Assembly: GCA_013388675.1 (NCBI GenBank)
Contig: JACAEW010000140.1
Span: 1-44,523 of the forward strand
DNA length: 44,523 nucleotides
Source of the DNA: Syntrophaceae bacterium
GTDB taxonomy: Bacteria; Desulfobacterota; SM23-61
Direction: 5' to 3'
Below the pieces are notes generated by a model, which was given only the letters and a program-made list of their open reading frames with translations, had not been told where the DNA came from and ran no database searches. Both the position numbers and the translations under genes were made by a program. Below are positions 8,230 through 16,610 of this stretch, piece after piece (within the stretch, counting starts at the first letter, position 1; every line of letters begins with the position of its first letter).

Positions 8230-11200
8230 TTGGTTCGGCCGATTCACACGGCAGTCAGCGGAAGGGGTCGTTTCCGGGTCCAGGGGCTCTACCGATCGGA
8301 ACGGCTCAAAAAACGTTTGGAAAGCGAACTGGCCAGGAACTCGGGTATCCGGTCGTGCTCCGCCAGCACCCTCACCGGAAACATTCTGGTGATCTTTGAA
8401 TCCCGCCTAACCTACCAAGCCGTTCTCGTGTTCATTCAAGAAATTCTTTCGGAGAGCCCGGAGCCCTTGGTCAACGCGGCGGGGAGGGCCTGCGCCAAGA
8501 ATGTTTCCGCCCTCAAAGGATCGAAAAGCACGGAGGGGCAGAGCAACCCGAAAAAGGGCAATCCCGCCCGGAAACAAGGCGGCCTCTCCCAACGTTTGAA
8601 GGGAAAAATGGCCGCGGTCCTTTCCGGCGGGCAGGAGCCCCGGGTTGAACCCTGGCACCGCATGGAAGGGCTGGCGGTTCTCAACCTCCTGCAAACCCCC
8701 TCCTCCGGACTGACCCAAGCCGCGGCCCTGGAGGCTAAGAATAAATACGGCCCCAACATTCTTCCCGAATCTCAGCGCCGGTCCCGCTGGAGTATCTTCG
8801 TGGACCAATTCAAATCCCTGCCGGTAGCCCTCCTGGGCGCGGCCGCGGCGATTTCCATTTTCACCGGGGGCCTGGGCGATGCCGTGGTCATCCTGGCGGT
8901 CGTTTTAATCAATGCCGGCATCGGCTTCACCACGGAAAACCAATCTGAAAAAACCATCCTCTCCCTAAAAAACCTGGTTAAACCCTCCGCTCTCGTCATC
9001 CGGGAGCAACGTCTCCAGGAAATCAAAGCGGAAGACGTGGTGGTGGGAGATATTCTGGTCCTACGCAACGGCAGTTACATCTGCGCCGATGCCCGGCTCC
9101 TCGAAATCCATCATCTGAGCGTGGATGAGTCCGTCCTGACCGGGGAGAGCATGCCGGTCTTCAAAGACGCTCTCCCCATCATCCGGGAGGGGGAAATCCC
9201 CCTGGCGGACCGGGCCAACATGGTGTACATGGGAACGCTGGTCACGGGTGGACAGGGGGTGGCGGTGGTCGTGGCCACCGGGCGGTTCACGGAAATGGGT
9301 CGGATTCAGGTTCTGACCGGAGAGGCAAGGCCCCCCGAAACCCCTATGGAACGCCAACTCGACCAAATGGGGCGTCAGCTCGTTTTCGTCAGCGGAATCA
9401 TCTGCGGGACGGTTTTTCTCATCGGCCTTCTTCGCGGGTACGGCCTCCTGCAAATGCTGAAGAGCTCCATTTCCCTGGCGGTTGCGGCTGTTCCGGAGGG
9501 CCTTCCGGCGGTGGCCACGACGACCCTGGCCATCGGGGTGCGCCAGATGCGCAGGCACAAGGTGCTTATGCGCCACCTCGCTGCGGTCGAAACCCTCGGC
9601 TCGGTGCAGACGATCTGTCTGGATAAAACCGGGACCCTTACCGAAAACCGTATGTCGGTGGTTGCCCTTCACACGGGCCTGAACCGCCTGAACCGGAACA
9701 ACGGCGGCTTCCTGCGGGTAAACGGCTGCCGTTTCAATGGACCTCCTCCGGATGGAGCCCCCGTCGTTCATCCTTACAACTGTGACGAGCTGCTACGGCT
9801 GATCCATGTCTCCGTCCTCTGCAATGAAACTGAAATAAACGGGAATAACGGAACCCACTGCCTCCGGGGGTCTTCCACGGAAAACGCTCTGGTCCAGATG
9901 GCCCTGGAGGAAGGGATCGATGTGGCCGGGCTCAAAAAACGGCATCCGATCCTGAAGGTCATTCACCGGTCCGAGAACCGGAACCTGATGATTACCATGC
10001 ACGAAAACCCGGGGGAGGAGGGCCGGCTGATCGCGATCAAAGGCAGCCCGCGGGAGGTCCTTTCCCTTTCCCGATCCTATTTCCGCGACGGAGTCCGCTT
10101 GCCCCTGAGCGACGAAGCGAGGGGGGAGATCGATGAGGAAAACGAAAGGATGGCCGGCGAGGCCCTTCGAGTCCTTGGTATGGCTTATGCCGTGGTACAA
10201 AATGATCTCCCCCTGGAGGACCTGGAGAAATCGGAAATTCTCTCCGAACACCTGATCTGGCTGGGACTGGTGGGGATGGCCGACCCCATCCGGATGGGGG
10301 TTAAGGACTTGATGAAGGTCTTCCACCGGGCCGGGATCGAGACGGTGATGATCACCGGCGACCAGAGTCCCACCGCCTACGCCATCGGTAAAGAACTGGA
10401 CTTGAGCCGGGGGGGACAGCTCGAGATTCTGGATTCCACGCATCTCTCCCAGGTTCCCCCGGAGGTCATGAAGGCCCTGTGCCGGGAGGTCCATGTCTTC
10501 GCCCGGGTCAGCCCGTCCCACAAGCTCCAGATCGTGCAGGCGCTGCAAGGGGCCGGACGGGTAGTGGCCATGACCGGCGATGGGATCAACGACGGCCCGG
10601 CCTTGAAAGCGGCGGATATCGGCGTGGCCATGGGCCGGACGGGGACCGATGTGGCCCGGGAGGTGGCCGACGTGGTCCTGGAGGACGACGAGCTGGAAAC
10701 CATGGTGGTGGCCATCCGGCAGGGACGGACCATTTACAATAACATCCGCAAGTCAGTGCACTTTCTGCTGGCCACCAACCTGAGCGAGATCATGGTCATG
10801 TTCACCGGCCTGGCGGCCGGGCTGGGGCAGCCTTTGAGCACCATACAGCTATTGTGGATCAACCTCATGTCGGACATCTTTCCCGGCTTGGCCCTAGCCC
10901 TGGAAAGCCCGGAGCCGGATATCCTGAATCAGCCCCCGAGGGACCCCCGGGAACCCATTATCCGCGCTGCGGACCTCAAGGGGATTGCCCTGGAGGCCGG
11001 AATCATCTCCGCCGGCGCCCTGGGGGCTTACGGGTACGGAATCATGCGCTACGGAATGGGGCCAAGGGCGAATAGCCTGGCTTTCCTGAGCCTCACCACC
11101 GCCCAGATTCTCCACGCGCTGAGCTGCCGCTCTGAAAAGCCGACCCTCCTCGGGGGAACCCGGATGCCCCCCAATCGCTACCTGGACCTGGCTGTGGGGG

Positions 11201-11433
11201 GCACGCTTCTTCTCCAGGCCGGGGCGCTGATGATTCCCCCGCTGAGAAGACTGCTGGGAATCTCCCCGCTCAGCCTTGCCGATTACCTGGTCGTGGGGGG
11301 CGCGGCCCTAGCGCCCCTCTTGATGAATGAGCGGGTGAAAGGGGCGAGGTACCGGAATCGCCTTGGGGAGGAAAAAAGGAAAAAAGAACAAATCCCCCGG
11401 GAGTCGGGGGAGGGAAAAGGAGAAGGGAATTGA
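8230..11433 (+). CDS. P2-type cation-transporting ATPase with HMA_2 N-terminus
   Basis: The protein has 1067 residues. Residues 1-75 form an HMA_2 domain (HTAVSGRGRFRV, TLTGNILVIFE), followed by a linker of about 70 residues and a complete P2-type pump. Visible are TGES in the actuator, the ion-site motif PEGLP with E423, the phosphorylated D465 in CLDKTGTLTENRM, MITGDQSPTAYAI, and TGDGINDGPALKAADIG. Residues matching the SERCA calcium site are all kept: N850 and E853 in TM5 (TNLSE), N878 and D882 in TM6 (INLMSD). A divalent cation such as Ca or Mn is therefore likely. The start is TTG at 8230, six bases after an in-frame TGA, with AAGGA upstream. It overlaps the MetK-like gene by four bases. 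Confidence 0.93.
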   Translation: MVRPIHTAVSGRGRFRVQGLYRSERLKKRLESELARNSGIRSCSASTLTGNILVIFESRLTYQAVLVFIQEILSESPEPLVNAAGRACAKNVSALKGSKSTEGQSNPKKGNPARKQGGLSQRLKGKMAAVLSGGQEPRVEPWHRMEGLAVLNLLQTPSSGLTQAAALEAKNKYGPNILPESQRRSRWSIFVDQFKSLPVALLGAAAAISIFTGGLGDAVVILAVVLINAGIGFTTENQSEKTILSLKNLVKPSALVIREQRLQEIKAEDVVVGDILVLRNGSYICADARLLEIHHLSVDESVLTGESMPVFKDALPIIREGEIPLADRANMVYMGTLVTGGQGVAVVVATGRFTEMGRIQVLTGEARPPETPMERQLDQMGRQLVFVSGIICGTVFLIGLLRGYGLLQMLKSSISLAVAAVPEGLPAVATTTLAIGVRQMRRHKVLMRHLAAVETLGSVQTICLDKTGTLTENRMSVVALHTGLNRLNRNNGGFLRVNGCRFNGPPPDGAPVVHPYNCDELLRLIHVSVLCNETEINGNNGTHCLRGSSTENALVQMALEEGIDVAGLKKRHPILKVIHRSENRNLMITMHENPGEEGRLIAIKGSPREVLSLSRSYFRDGVRLPLSDEARGEIDEENERMAGEALRVLGMAYAVVQNDLPLEDLEKSEILSEHLIWLGLVGMADPIRMGVKDLMKVFHRAGIETVMITGDQSPTAYAIGKELDLSRGGQLEILDSTHLSQVPPEVMKALCREVHVFARVSPSHKLQIVQALQGAGRVVAMTGDGINDGPALKAADIGVAMGRTGTDVAREVADVVLEDDELETMVVAIRQGRTIYNNIRKSVHFLLATNLSEIMVMFTGLAAGLGQPLSTIQLLWINLMSDIFPGLALALESPEPDILNQPPRDPREPIIRAADLKGIALEAGIISAGALGAYGYGIMRYGMGPRANSLAFLSLTTAQILHALSCRSEKPTLLGGTRMPPNRYLDLAVGGTLLLQAGALMIPPLRRLLGISPLSLADYLVVGGAALAPLLMNERVKGARYRNRLGEEKRKKEQIPRESGEGKGEGN

Positions 11434-12635
11434 GGAAGGACTTTATCTTCACTTCCGAATCGGTTCTGGAGGGGCATCCGGACAAACTCTGCGACCAGAT
11501 CAGCGACGCTATCGTGGATCACGTCCTGAAGCATGACCCCTTTTCCCGGATCATCGCCGAATGCGCCGTATCCACGGCGATTGTTTTCATCGCCGCCCGT
11601 TTTGCCTCCAAGGCCAAGGTGGATTTTTCCTACATCGCCCGGCAGACGATCCAGCAGATCGGCTACGATCAAAACGCCTTCAACGCCCAGACCTGCAGCA
11701 TCATTTCCAGCCTCCGGGAACTGCCCATGGAGGAATATGTGTCCTGGGACGAGAGAAAGCTGAGCGAGGAAGAGATCGACGCCATTCCGGCCAACAACCA
11801 GGCCACCATCTTCGGGTTTGCCTGCAACCAGACCGAGGTCCTCATGCCCCTGCCCATCTTTCTGGCCCACAAGCTCTCCAAGCAGCTGGCCGCCGCGCGG
11901 AAGAAAGCCCAGCTTCCTTACCTGGCGGCGGACGGAAAGACCCAGGTGGCCGTGGAGTACCGCAACCGTCGTCCCGCACGGATTCACAGCCTGACGGTCA
12001 TCGCCAGTCAGGGAAAACCCGCCTCCCAGGGGGGGCCGGACCTGAAGCGGCTGGAGAAGGATATCCGGCAGACCGTCATCGGCCCGGCCTTCCAGGAAGA
12101 GGAAATCCGGCCGGACGGCCAGACCAAGATCTTCATCAACCCCGACGGCCCCTTCATCGCCGGGGGGCCGGCGGTCCATTCCGGACTGACCGGAAGGAAA
12201 GGAGGAGTGGATACCTACGGAGAATACGCCCGCCAGAGCGGGGCGGCGCTGAGCGGCAAGGGGCCGCTGCGCATCGACCGGGTGGGCGCCTATGCCGCCC
12301 GGTACGCGGCCAAGAACGTGGTGGCCGCGGGGCTGGCCGAAGAGTGCGAGGTTCAATTGAGCTACTCCATCGGGTTGCCCAGACCGGTAAGCATCCAGGT
12401 GGAGACTTTCGATACCGGGAAGATGCCCGAGGAGAGAATTGCCGCCCTCCTGGAGAAGCACTTTGATTTTCGAGTCGGGGGGATCATCCGCCAGTTCAAC
12501 CTGCGTTTTCTCCCCTCCTTGACCCAGGGGGATTTCTACCGCAAACTGGCGGTCTATGGACATGTGGGCAGAAAGGACCTGGACCTTCCCTGGGAACGGA
12601 CTGACCGGGCGGACCGCCTAAGGGATGAAAGATAG
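11430..12635 (+). CDS. MetK-like protein (S-adenosylmethionine synthetase family), divergent active site
   Basis: This 401-residue protein spans the whole SAM synthetase fold: FTSESVLEGHPDKLCDQISDA with H16 and D18, KTQVAVEY, TKIFINPDGPF, GLTGRKGGVDTYG, and RIDRVGAYAARYAAKN. Against my recalled E. coli MetK numbering, several catalytic or ligand residues differ. Asp118 is N123, Asp238 is H250, Lys269 is R281 and Glu55 is R57; the flexible loop also differs. It may be an enzyme with changed chemistry or a non-catalytic paralogue. The TTG start overlaps the ATPase stop (TTGA), so the two are translationally coupled. That is not a usual place for a housekeeping metK. Confidence 0.85.
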   Translation: MRKDFIFTSESVLEGHPDKLCDQISDAIVDHVLKHDPFSRIIAECAVSTAIVFIAARFASKAKVDFSYIARQTIQQIGYDQNAFNAQTCSIISSLRELPMEEYVSWDERKLSEEEIDAIPANNQATIFGFACNQTEVLMPLPIFLAHKLSKQLAAARKKAQLPYLAADGKTQVAVEYRNRRPARIHSLTVIASQGKPASQGGPDLKRLEKDIRQTVIGPAFQEEEIRPDGQTKIFINPDGPFIAGGPAVHSGLTGRKGGVDTYGEYARQSGAALSGKGPLRIDRVGAYAARYAAKNVVAAGLAEECEVQLSYSIGLPRPVSIQVETFDTGKMPEERIAALLEKHFDFRVGGIIRQFNLRFLPSLTQGDFYRKLAVYGHVGRKDLDLPWERTDRADRLRDER

Positions 12636-12674
12636 CCGGGGGTCTTCTTTAGGACCGATGGAGGATGATCGACG

Positions 12675-12890
12675 ATGATCCCAGCTGATGACTTTCTTTA
12701 CGAGGACGATTCAGAACGAAAACATCACTCCTCGGCGATCCGCCGGATCGCGGAGAATTCAGGCAATTCGGTGGAAAAGGTCGAGAAGCTTTACGAAGAG
12801 AATCTTCGGAAACTCAAGCCCAGGGCGCGGGTCAAGGATTTTCTCTCCATCCTGGTAAGCCGTGAGGTGGAAGCCATCTTACGAAGTTAG
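12675..12890 (+). CDS. DUF3562 family small protein
   Basis: This 71-residue helical protein contains HHSSAIRRIAENSGNSVEKVEKLYEEN followed by RARVKDFLSILVSREVE, the pattern of DUF3562. The first part resembles a helix-turn-helix-like pair of helices and the second a short amphipathic hairpin. A GGAG site lies 10-14 bases before the ATG. The gene is last in the plus-strand operon, 39 bases after the MetK-like gene. Its stop overlaps the stop of the convergent P1B ATPase gene (TTAG), leaving no room for a terminator. Function is unknown. Confidence 0.75.
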   Translation: MIPADDFLYEDDSERKHHSSAIRRIAENSGNSVEKVEKLYEENLRKLKPRARVKDFLSILVSREVEAILRS

Positions 12891-15097
12891 GGTCTCTTTT
12901 CCTCCGCCGGAATCCATCTTAGAAGGCGCCTGGAATTCAGCATGATCCCCAGGGTGTGAAGCACGTGGAAAAGGCCCGCGGTCAGGGGGCTGAGCCGACC
13001 CGCGGCCGCCAGGAGGATTCCCAGGCCGTTGGTGGCCACAGCCAGCCAATGGTTCTGCTCGATGACCCGCAGGGTCTGCCGGCTGATTTGCCGGAGCCGG
13101 ATCAGCCGGTTGAGGTCGTTGTCCACCAGGGCGATATCGGCTGCTTCCAGGGCGACTTCAGACCCACCCGCCCCCATGGCGATTCCAACCTCCGCCCGGG
13201 CGAGGGCCAGGGCGTCGTTGACCCCGTCTCCGACCATGACCACCCGGAGGCCCCGCTGTTGCAGCTCTTCCACGTACCCGGATTTTTCTTCGGGCCGAAG
13301 AAGGGCGCGGCAGTCGTCCAGAGCCAGCTCCCGGGAGACCCGCCGGGCCACCGGCTCGGTATCCCCGGAGACGAGGCAAAGCACCCGCACCCCATCGCGG
13401 CGCAGACTATTCACGGCCTCGACCGAGCCCGGACGGAGTGGGTTGGCCACGCCGATCAGACCCTGAGCCCTCCCATTTTTGGCCACATACAGCGCCGTGT
13501 GGCCTGAATCCATAAGACGGCACCCCCGTTTGCGGAAGTAGCGGACATCCACTCCTTCCTCTTTCATATAATCTTCATTGCCCACCAGGACCGTTTCCTT
13601 TTCCACTACGGCGCGAACACCCTTACCCAGGACAAATTCGCTAGAAGAGGGGGGAGAGGGGAAAAGGTTGCGCCCGGCAGCCTCTTCCACGATGGCCCGG
13701 GCCAAAGGGTGGGGATTTTGGTTTTCCGCCGCGGCGGCGAGCAACAAGATTTTCTCCGGCGCCATTTTCGACGACCGGGGAACCACCGCGACGATCCGGG
13801 GAGAGTCCGAAGTGAGGGTCCCGGTCTTGTCGAAACAGAAGCAGTCGGCTTCGCCGATTCTTTCCAGATAGAGCCCCCCTTTGATGAGGCATCTGTTCCG
13901 CGCAGCGTTGGCCAAAGCGGCAGCCACCGCCGTAGAGGCGGCCAGAGCCGAGGCGCATGGGCAGGCCATGACCAGAAGGACGGTAAAGGCGCGGAAAACC
14001 TGGCCGGTCAGGACATAGGTGAGCGCAGTGGCCCAAAAACCCAGATGCAACAGGCGGCGGGCCAAGCGGTCGGCTCTCTGCTCCGCCGGAGCGCGGTTGG
14101 CGAGGGATTCGTCAACCAGGCGCAGAACCCGGCGCAGGTAGGTGTCTTCTCCGACCTGCTCGGCCCGGAGGTAAAGCCTCCCCTGCTGCAGCCGCGTACC
14201 GGCATAAACCCGATGATCCGCCCTGCGGAATTCCGGCTCGCTCCTTCCGGTGATATGGCTCTCATCCACCAGGCCCTCGCCGCGGATCACGGTTCCGTCC
14301 ACGGGAATTTTTTCTCCCGGATAGATCACCACCGTATCCCCGGGATACACCCGCTCAGCGGGGGTCCGCACTTCTTTCCCCTCCACCAGGATGAGCGCTT
14401 GCTTTACGGTCACCTGGAGAACTTCACGGATTTCCCTCCGGGATTTTTCCGCCACCGAGTCTTCCAGGAGGAGGCTCAGGGCCGTGACCCAGAGGACTTC
14501 CAGGGCGGTCAAGGCCTGTCCCATGAAAACCGCCAGCAGGCAGGTCCCGGCTAAGAAGGGGAAAAGACTCATTCCGGGCTTCTTTTTTTGGAGAGCAACC
14601 CTGGAGCGGTGGAGGAGGGGAAGGGAACCCAGGAGGACCGTGATACCCAGCAGGCTCAAGGGCCCCTGGGAAAGTGGAGAACGGAAAAAAAATCTCCGCC
14701 CGAGGGCATATAGACCCACCAGGGAAAAAGCGGCAAGCCACCCGATACCTCCGTGCCAGGAACCTCGCAGGGGACGGACCGGTGCTCCCAATTCTTGGGG
14801 GGCGCGCCGCCGAAAGGGTTGCTCCCGCGGCGTGGGAGAAGAGGGGTAAAGAAGGAGTCCCTCCTGCAACAGGTCCACCAACTCCCGAGGGGTTGTTTCG
14901 CCAGGTTTGAAGAGCAAGATCACGCTCCCCGTCGTGGGACGGGCTTCCGCCTTTTCAACACCAGGCTGGCCTGAAAGCCAATCCTGAAGGAGGCGCGCTT
15001 GGTCCCTGGAGTGCTTCAGTCCGGAGACCCGGACGCGCAGTCGGCCGGGGGAGGCATGCGAGATTTCATAAGGTTGCGAAAAATGTGTTATGCTCAT
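12887..15097 (-). CDS. P1B-type ATPase (CPC motif) with HMA_2 N-terminus
   Basis: This 736-residue protein has an N-terminal HMA_2 domain (HASPGRLRVRV, RPTTGSVILLF, no CxxC) followed by a P1B pump. Visible are DESHITGRSEPE, where the usual TGES reads TGRS; the membrane metal motif MACPCAS with C379 and C381; phosphorylated D423 in CFDKTGTLTSD; the HP motif HPLARAI; and GDGVNDALALA. The end (HVLHTLGIMLNSRRLLRW) resembles the CtpC/CtpD branch. The CPC pair implies a transition-metal substrate, but its identity cannot be read. I chose Met at 15097 because GGGAGG precedes it; the longer frame to 15190 lacks such a site. The arginine-rich N-terminus recalls ferrosome FezB pumps (hypothesis). Confidence 0.9.
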   Translation of the reverse strand: MSITHFSQPYEISHASPGRLRVRVSGLKHSRDQARLLQDWLSGQPGVEKAEARPTTGSVILLFKPGETTPRELVDLLQEGLLLYPSSPTPREQPFRRRAPQELGAPVRPLRGSWHGGIGWLAAFSLVGLYALGRRFFFRSPLSQGPLSLLGITVLLGSLPLLHRSRVALQKKKPGMSLFPFLAGTCLLAVFMGQALTALEVLWVTALSLLLEDSVAEKSRREIREVLQVTVKQALILVEGKEVRTPAERVYPGDTVVIYPGEKIPVDGTVIRGEGLVDESHITGRSEPEFRRADHRVYAGTRLQQGRLYLRAEQVGEDTYLRRVLRLVDESLANRAPAEQRADRLARRLLHLGFWATALTYVLTGQVFRAFTVLLVMACPCASALAASTAVAAALANAARNRCLIKGGLYLERIGEADCFCFDKTGTLTSDSPRIVAVVPRSSKMAPEKILLLAAAAENQNPHPLARAIVEEAAGRNLFPSPPSSSEFVLGKGVRAVVEKETVLVGNEDYMKEEGVDVRYFRKRGCRLMDSGHTALYVAKNGRAQGLIGVANPLRPGSVEAVNSLRRDGVRVLCLVSGDTEPVARRVSRELALDDCRALLRPEEKSGYVEELQQRGLRVVMVGDGVNDALALARAEVGIAMGAGGSEVALEAADIALVDNDLNRLIRLRQISRQTLRVIEQNHWLAVATNGLGILLAAAGRLSPLTAGLFHVLHTLGIMLNSRRLLRWIPAEEKRP

Positions 15098-15249
15098 GGC
15101 AGGACCTCCCTGGTACCGGAATGAAGGGCCCATCCTGGCCGGGGGAAGAACCCAAGGCGGTGCAAAGGCTATGCAGGAATAAGGTATCACAAGATCGGGA
15201 AAGGAGACAATAGAAGGAATTCCGAAAATTCTTACGGCTGGGAGCAGGA

Positions 15250-15279
15250 GACCTGCCCATCCGGGCGGATGGGCAGGTC
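15250..15279. other. Perfect 13-bp stem-tetraloop between HMA_2 and P1B ATPase genes
   Basis: The arms GACCTGCCCATCC (15250-15262) and GGATGGGCAGGTC (15267-15279) enclose GGGC. It lies in the 212-base gap between two minus-strand genes that are likely co-transcribed. It has no T-run on the minus strand, so a processing, stability or attenuation hairpin, or a dispersed repeat, is more likely than a terminator. Confidence 0.6.
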
Positions 15280-15309
15280 AGGCTGGGGTGCGGCGAGGTG
15301 GGGGGGAGG

Positions 15310-15678
15310 TTAGATGATGGCGGTCAAAAAAGACAGGCCGGTACCCTCCAGGGCTACCCCGGCGGCTGAGCCGAAGAGCGCCCGGCTTACGATCTGGCCA
15401 GCTTTGGCAACAGCGTTATGGATGTACTGATCGTTGGTGACCGCCTTGGAACGGTCAAAGTATCCATGCCTTTGAAAGGCTTTCTCAATCTCTTTTCCCT
15501 GGACCTGGCCGGGATCGTAGAAAATGGTCACGCTTCCGGTGGTCGGGTTCAATTCGGCAGCTTCAACACCCCTTAAGGTGGAAAGAAGCTCCCGGACTTC
15601 GGGGTGATATTTCTCGTTCTTGAGAATTGGGCTTTTGATCCTTAACCTTCCAGGAATCTGGTGGATGTAATGGTTCAC
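15310..15678 (-). CDS. Small HMA_2-domain protein
   Basis: The protein has 122 residues. It opens at once with the HMA_2 signature YIHQIPGRLRIKSP, followed by LNPTTGSVTIFYDP, and again lacks CxxC. The last 35 residues (AGQIVSRALFGSAAGVALEG) form a glycine/alanine-rich hydrophobic helix with small-residue spacing, suggesting membrane association. The GTG start at 15678 has AAGGAGG six bases upstream, which places the start inside the 3' end of the zinc-ribbon gene. It parallels the DUF5132/HMA_2 pair of the plus-strand operon and probably partners the P1B ATPase encoded next. Confidence 0.8.
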   Translation of the reverse strand: MNHYIHQIPGRLRIKSPILKNEKYHPEVRELLSTLRGVEAAELNPTTGSVTIFYDPGQVQGKEIEKAFQRHGYFDRSKAVTNDQYIHNAVAKAGQIVSRALFGSAAGVALEGTGLSFLTAII

Positions 15679-15973
15679 TCTCTTCCTCCTTGGGATGGGT
15701 TGGCAAGCGATGATAACCCCGGCAGGCCGGGTAGGCGGAACACCGAAAACGGATGACTCCAAATTGTCGCCGGTATAAGTGCATTTTATTCCCGCATTTA
15801 GGGCACTGAGGCCTTTGCGGAATCGGCAGAGGCCTCTTCCCGATGGTGAACTGGCGATTGCATTGGAGGCATATCAGCCGAGGAGTTCCCGACCGGCTCT
15901 TTCCGTATCGATTGGTCGCCTCCGAATTGCATCTCGGGCAGCGAATCATCTCTTTTTCCCGATCCAGCTTCAT
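15563..15973 (-). CDS. Double zinc-ribbon protein
   Basis: This 136-residue protein has two cysteine-rich modules. Residues 9-45 (MIRCPRCNSEATNRYG, LICLQCNRQFT) resemble the zinc ribbon of IS1 InsA-type proteins. Residues 57-90 (PQCPKCGNKMHL, FRCSAYPACRGY) resemble the zinc ribbons at the C-termini of topoisomerases. The last 39 residues are low-complexity and overlap the HMA_2 gene in another frame; that stretch encodes the HMA_2 ribosome binding site. A second possible start is Met9. It is the first gene of the minus-strand HMA_2/P1B operon, 31 bases from the likely transcription start, so a regulatory or metal-sensing role is possible. No transposase is attached. Confidence 0.65.
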   Translation of the reverse strand: MKLDREKEMIRCPRCNSEATNRYGKSRSGTPRLICLQCNRQFTIGKRPLPIPQRPQCPKCGNKMHLYRRQFGVIRFRCSAYPACRGYHRLPTHPKEEESEPLHPPDSWKVKDQKPNSQEREISPRSPGASFHLKGC

Positions 15974-16010
15974 GATTAAGTGTATTTCACCAAACGCCCT
16001 TTAATTCAGG

Positions 16011-16040
16011 ATTATATTCTTGTAAAATATTTGTAAAATC
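16011..16040. promoter_or_regulatory. Tandem TTGTAAAAT motif and promoter between divergent operons
   Basis: TTGTAAAATATTTGTAAAAT starts at 16020 and contains TTGTAAAAT twice with an 11-base period. On the minus strand it supplies a TTTACA -35 (16032-16037) for a perfect TATAAT -10 (16011-16016, 15-base spacer), placing transcription about 30 bases before the zinc-ribbon gene. It differs at about three positions from the half-palindrome at 7248-7267 upstream of the other HMA_2 operon. Confidence 0.55.
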
Positions 16041-16231
16041 ATGGACTCCGCCGGGACCGGGGGGAGGGAAGGGATTCGTCAAGGGGTGAATTTTCCGCGC
16101 GGAAATTCTTTTTTTCCACCCCGCAGAATTTCTTTGACGCCGCGCGGATTTGGGTGTATAAGAGGCGGGAGAAACACGGCCCGAACTGGGCGAGCAATTG
16201 CGGGTTTTTGCATCCGGAAGGAGGTGCCAAT

Positions 16232-16537
16232 ATGGGTCTGCTAAAGAAGGGCATTCTATTCGGCATCGGCTTAGTCTCCCATGCTGAGGAAAAATTGGAA
16301 TCCTTCTCCGAGGAAATGGTGAAAAAGGGAGAAGTCGCCCAGCAGGAAGTCAAGAAAAAGATGGAAGAGCGTCTGGCCGCCTCCCGGAAGAAAAAGGAGG
16401 GGGCCGAGAAGACGGAGCCCGCGAGGATGAAGGAGCAGATGGTCGAAGCGGGCCTGGTCAGCCGTGAAGACCTTCAGAAGCTCGAAGACCGCATCGCCGC
16501 CCTGGAATCGAAGCTGGACCGGATTTCTCGCGCCTGA
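16232..16537 (+). CDS. Small coiled-coil (phasin-like) protein
   Basis: This 101-residue protein starts with a short hydrophobic stretch (MGLLKKGILFGIGLVSHAEE). A long charged helix follows (residues 18-70, rich in E and K), and then a C-terminal heptad region (SREDLQKLEDRIAALESKLDRI) typical of a trimerising coiled coil. It resembles the small proteins annotated as phasin-like regulators of polyhydroxyalkanoate granules, though no PHA synthase gene is in the window. The start is well supported by AAGGAGG seven bases before ATG. The UbiB-like gene follows 73 bases later and is probably co-transcribed. Confidence 0.7.
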   Translation: MGLLKKGILFGIGLVSHAEEKLESFSEEMVKKGEVAQQEVKKKMEERLAASRKKKEGAEKTEPARMKEQMVEAGLVSREDLQKLEDRIAALESKLDRISRA

Positions 16538-16610
16538 GAAAACCTCCTTTTTGTATCCTTTCCCCCTGGATTCATTTTGGGGGGCGTCTGGTTTCTCTTT
16601 GAGGAGTCTC

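Noticed and set aside
11283-12563. Long minus-strand open frame of 426 codons opposite the MetK-like gene
   Set aside because: It is antisense to a clearly conserved protein and its translation has no domain; GC-rich genes commonly produce such shadow frames.
15779-15973. IS1-type transposase suggested by the zinc-ribbon sequence
   Set aside because: No DDE catalytic domain, terminal repeats or target duplication are present; only the zinc-ribbon part is similar.
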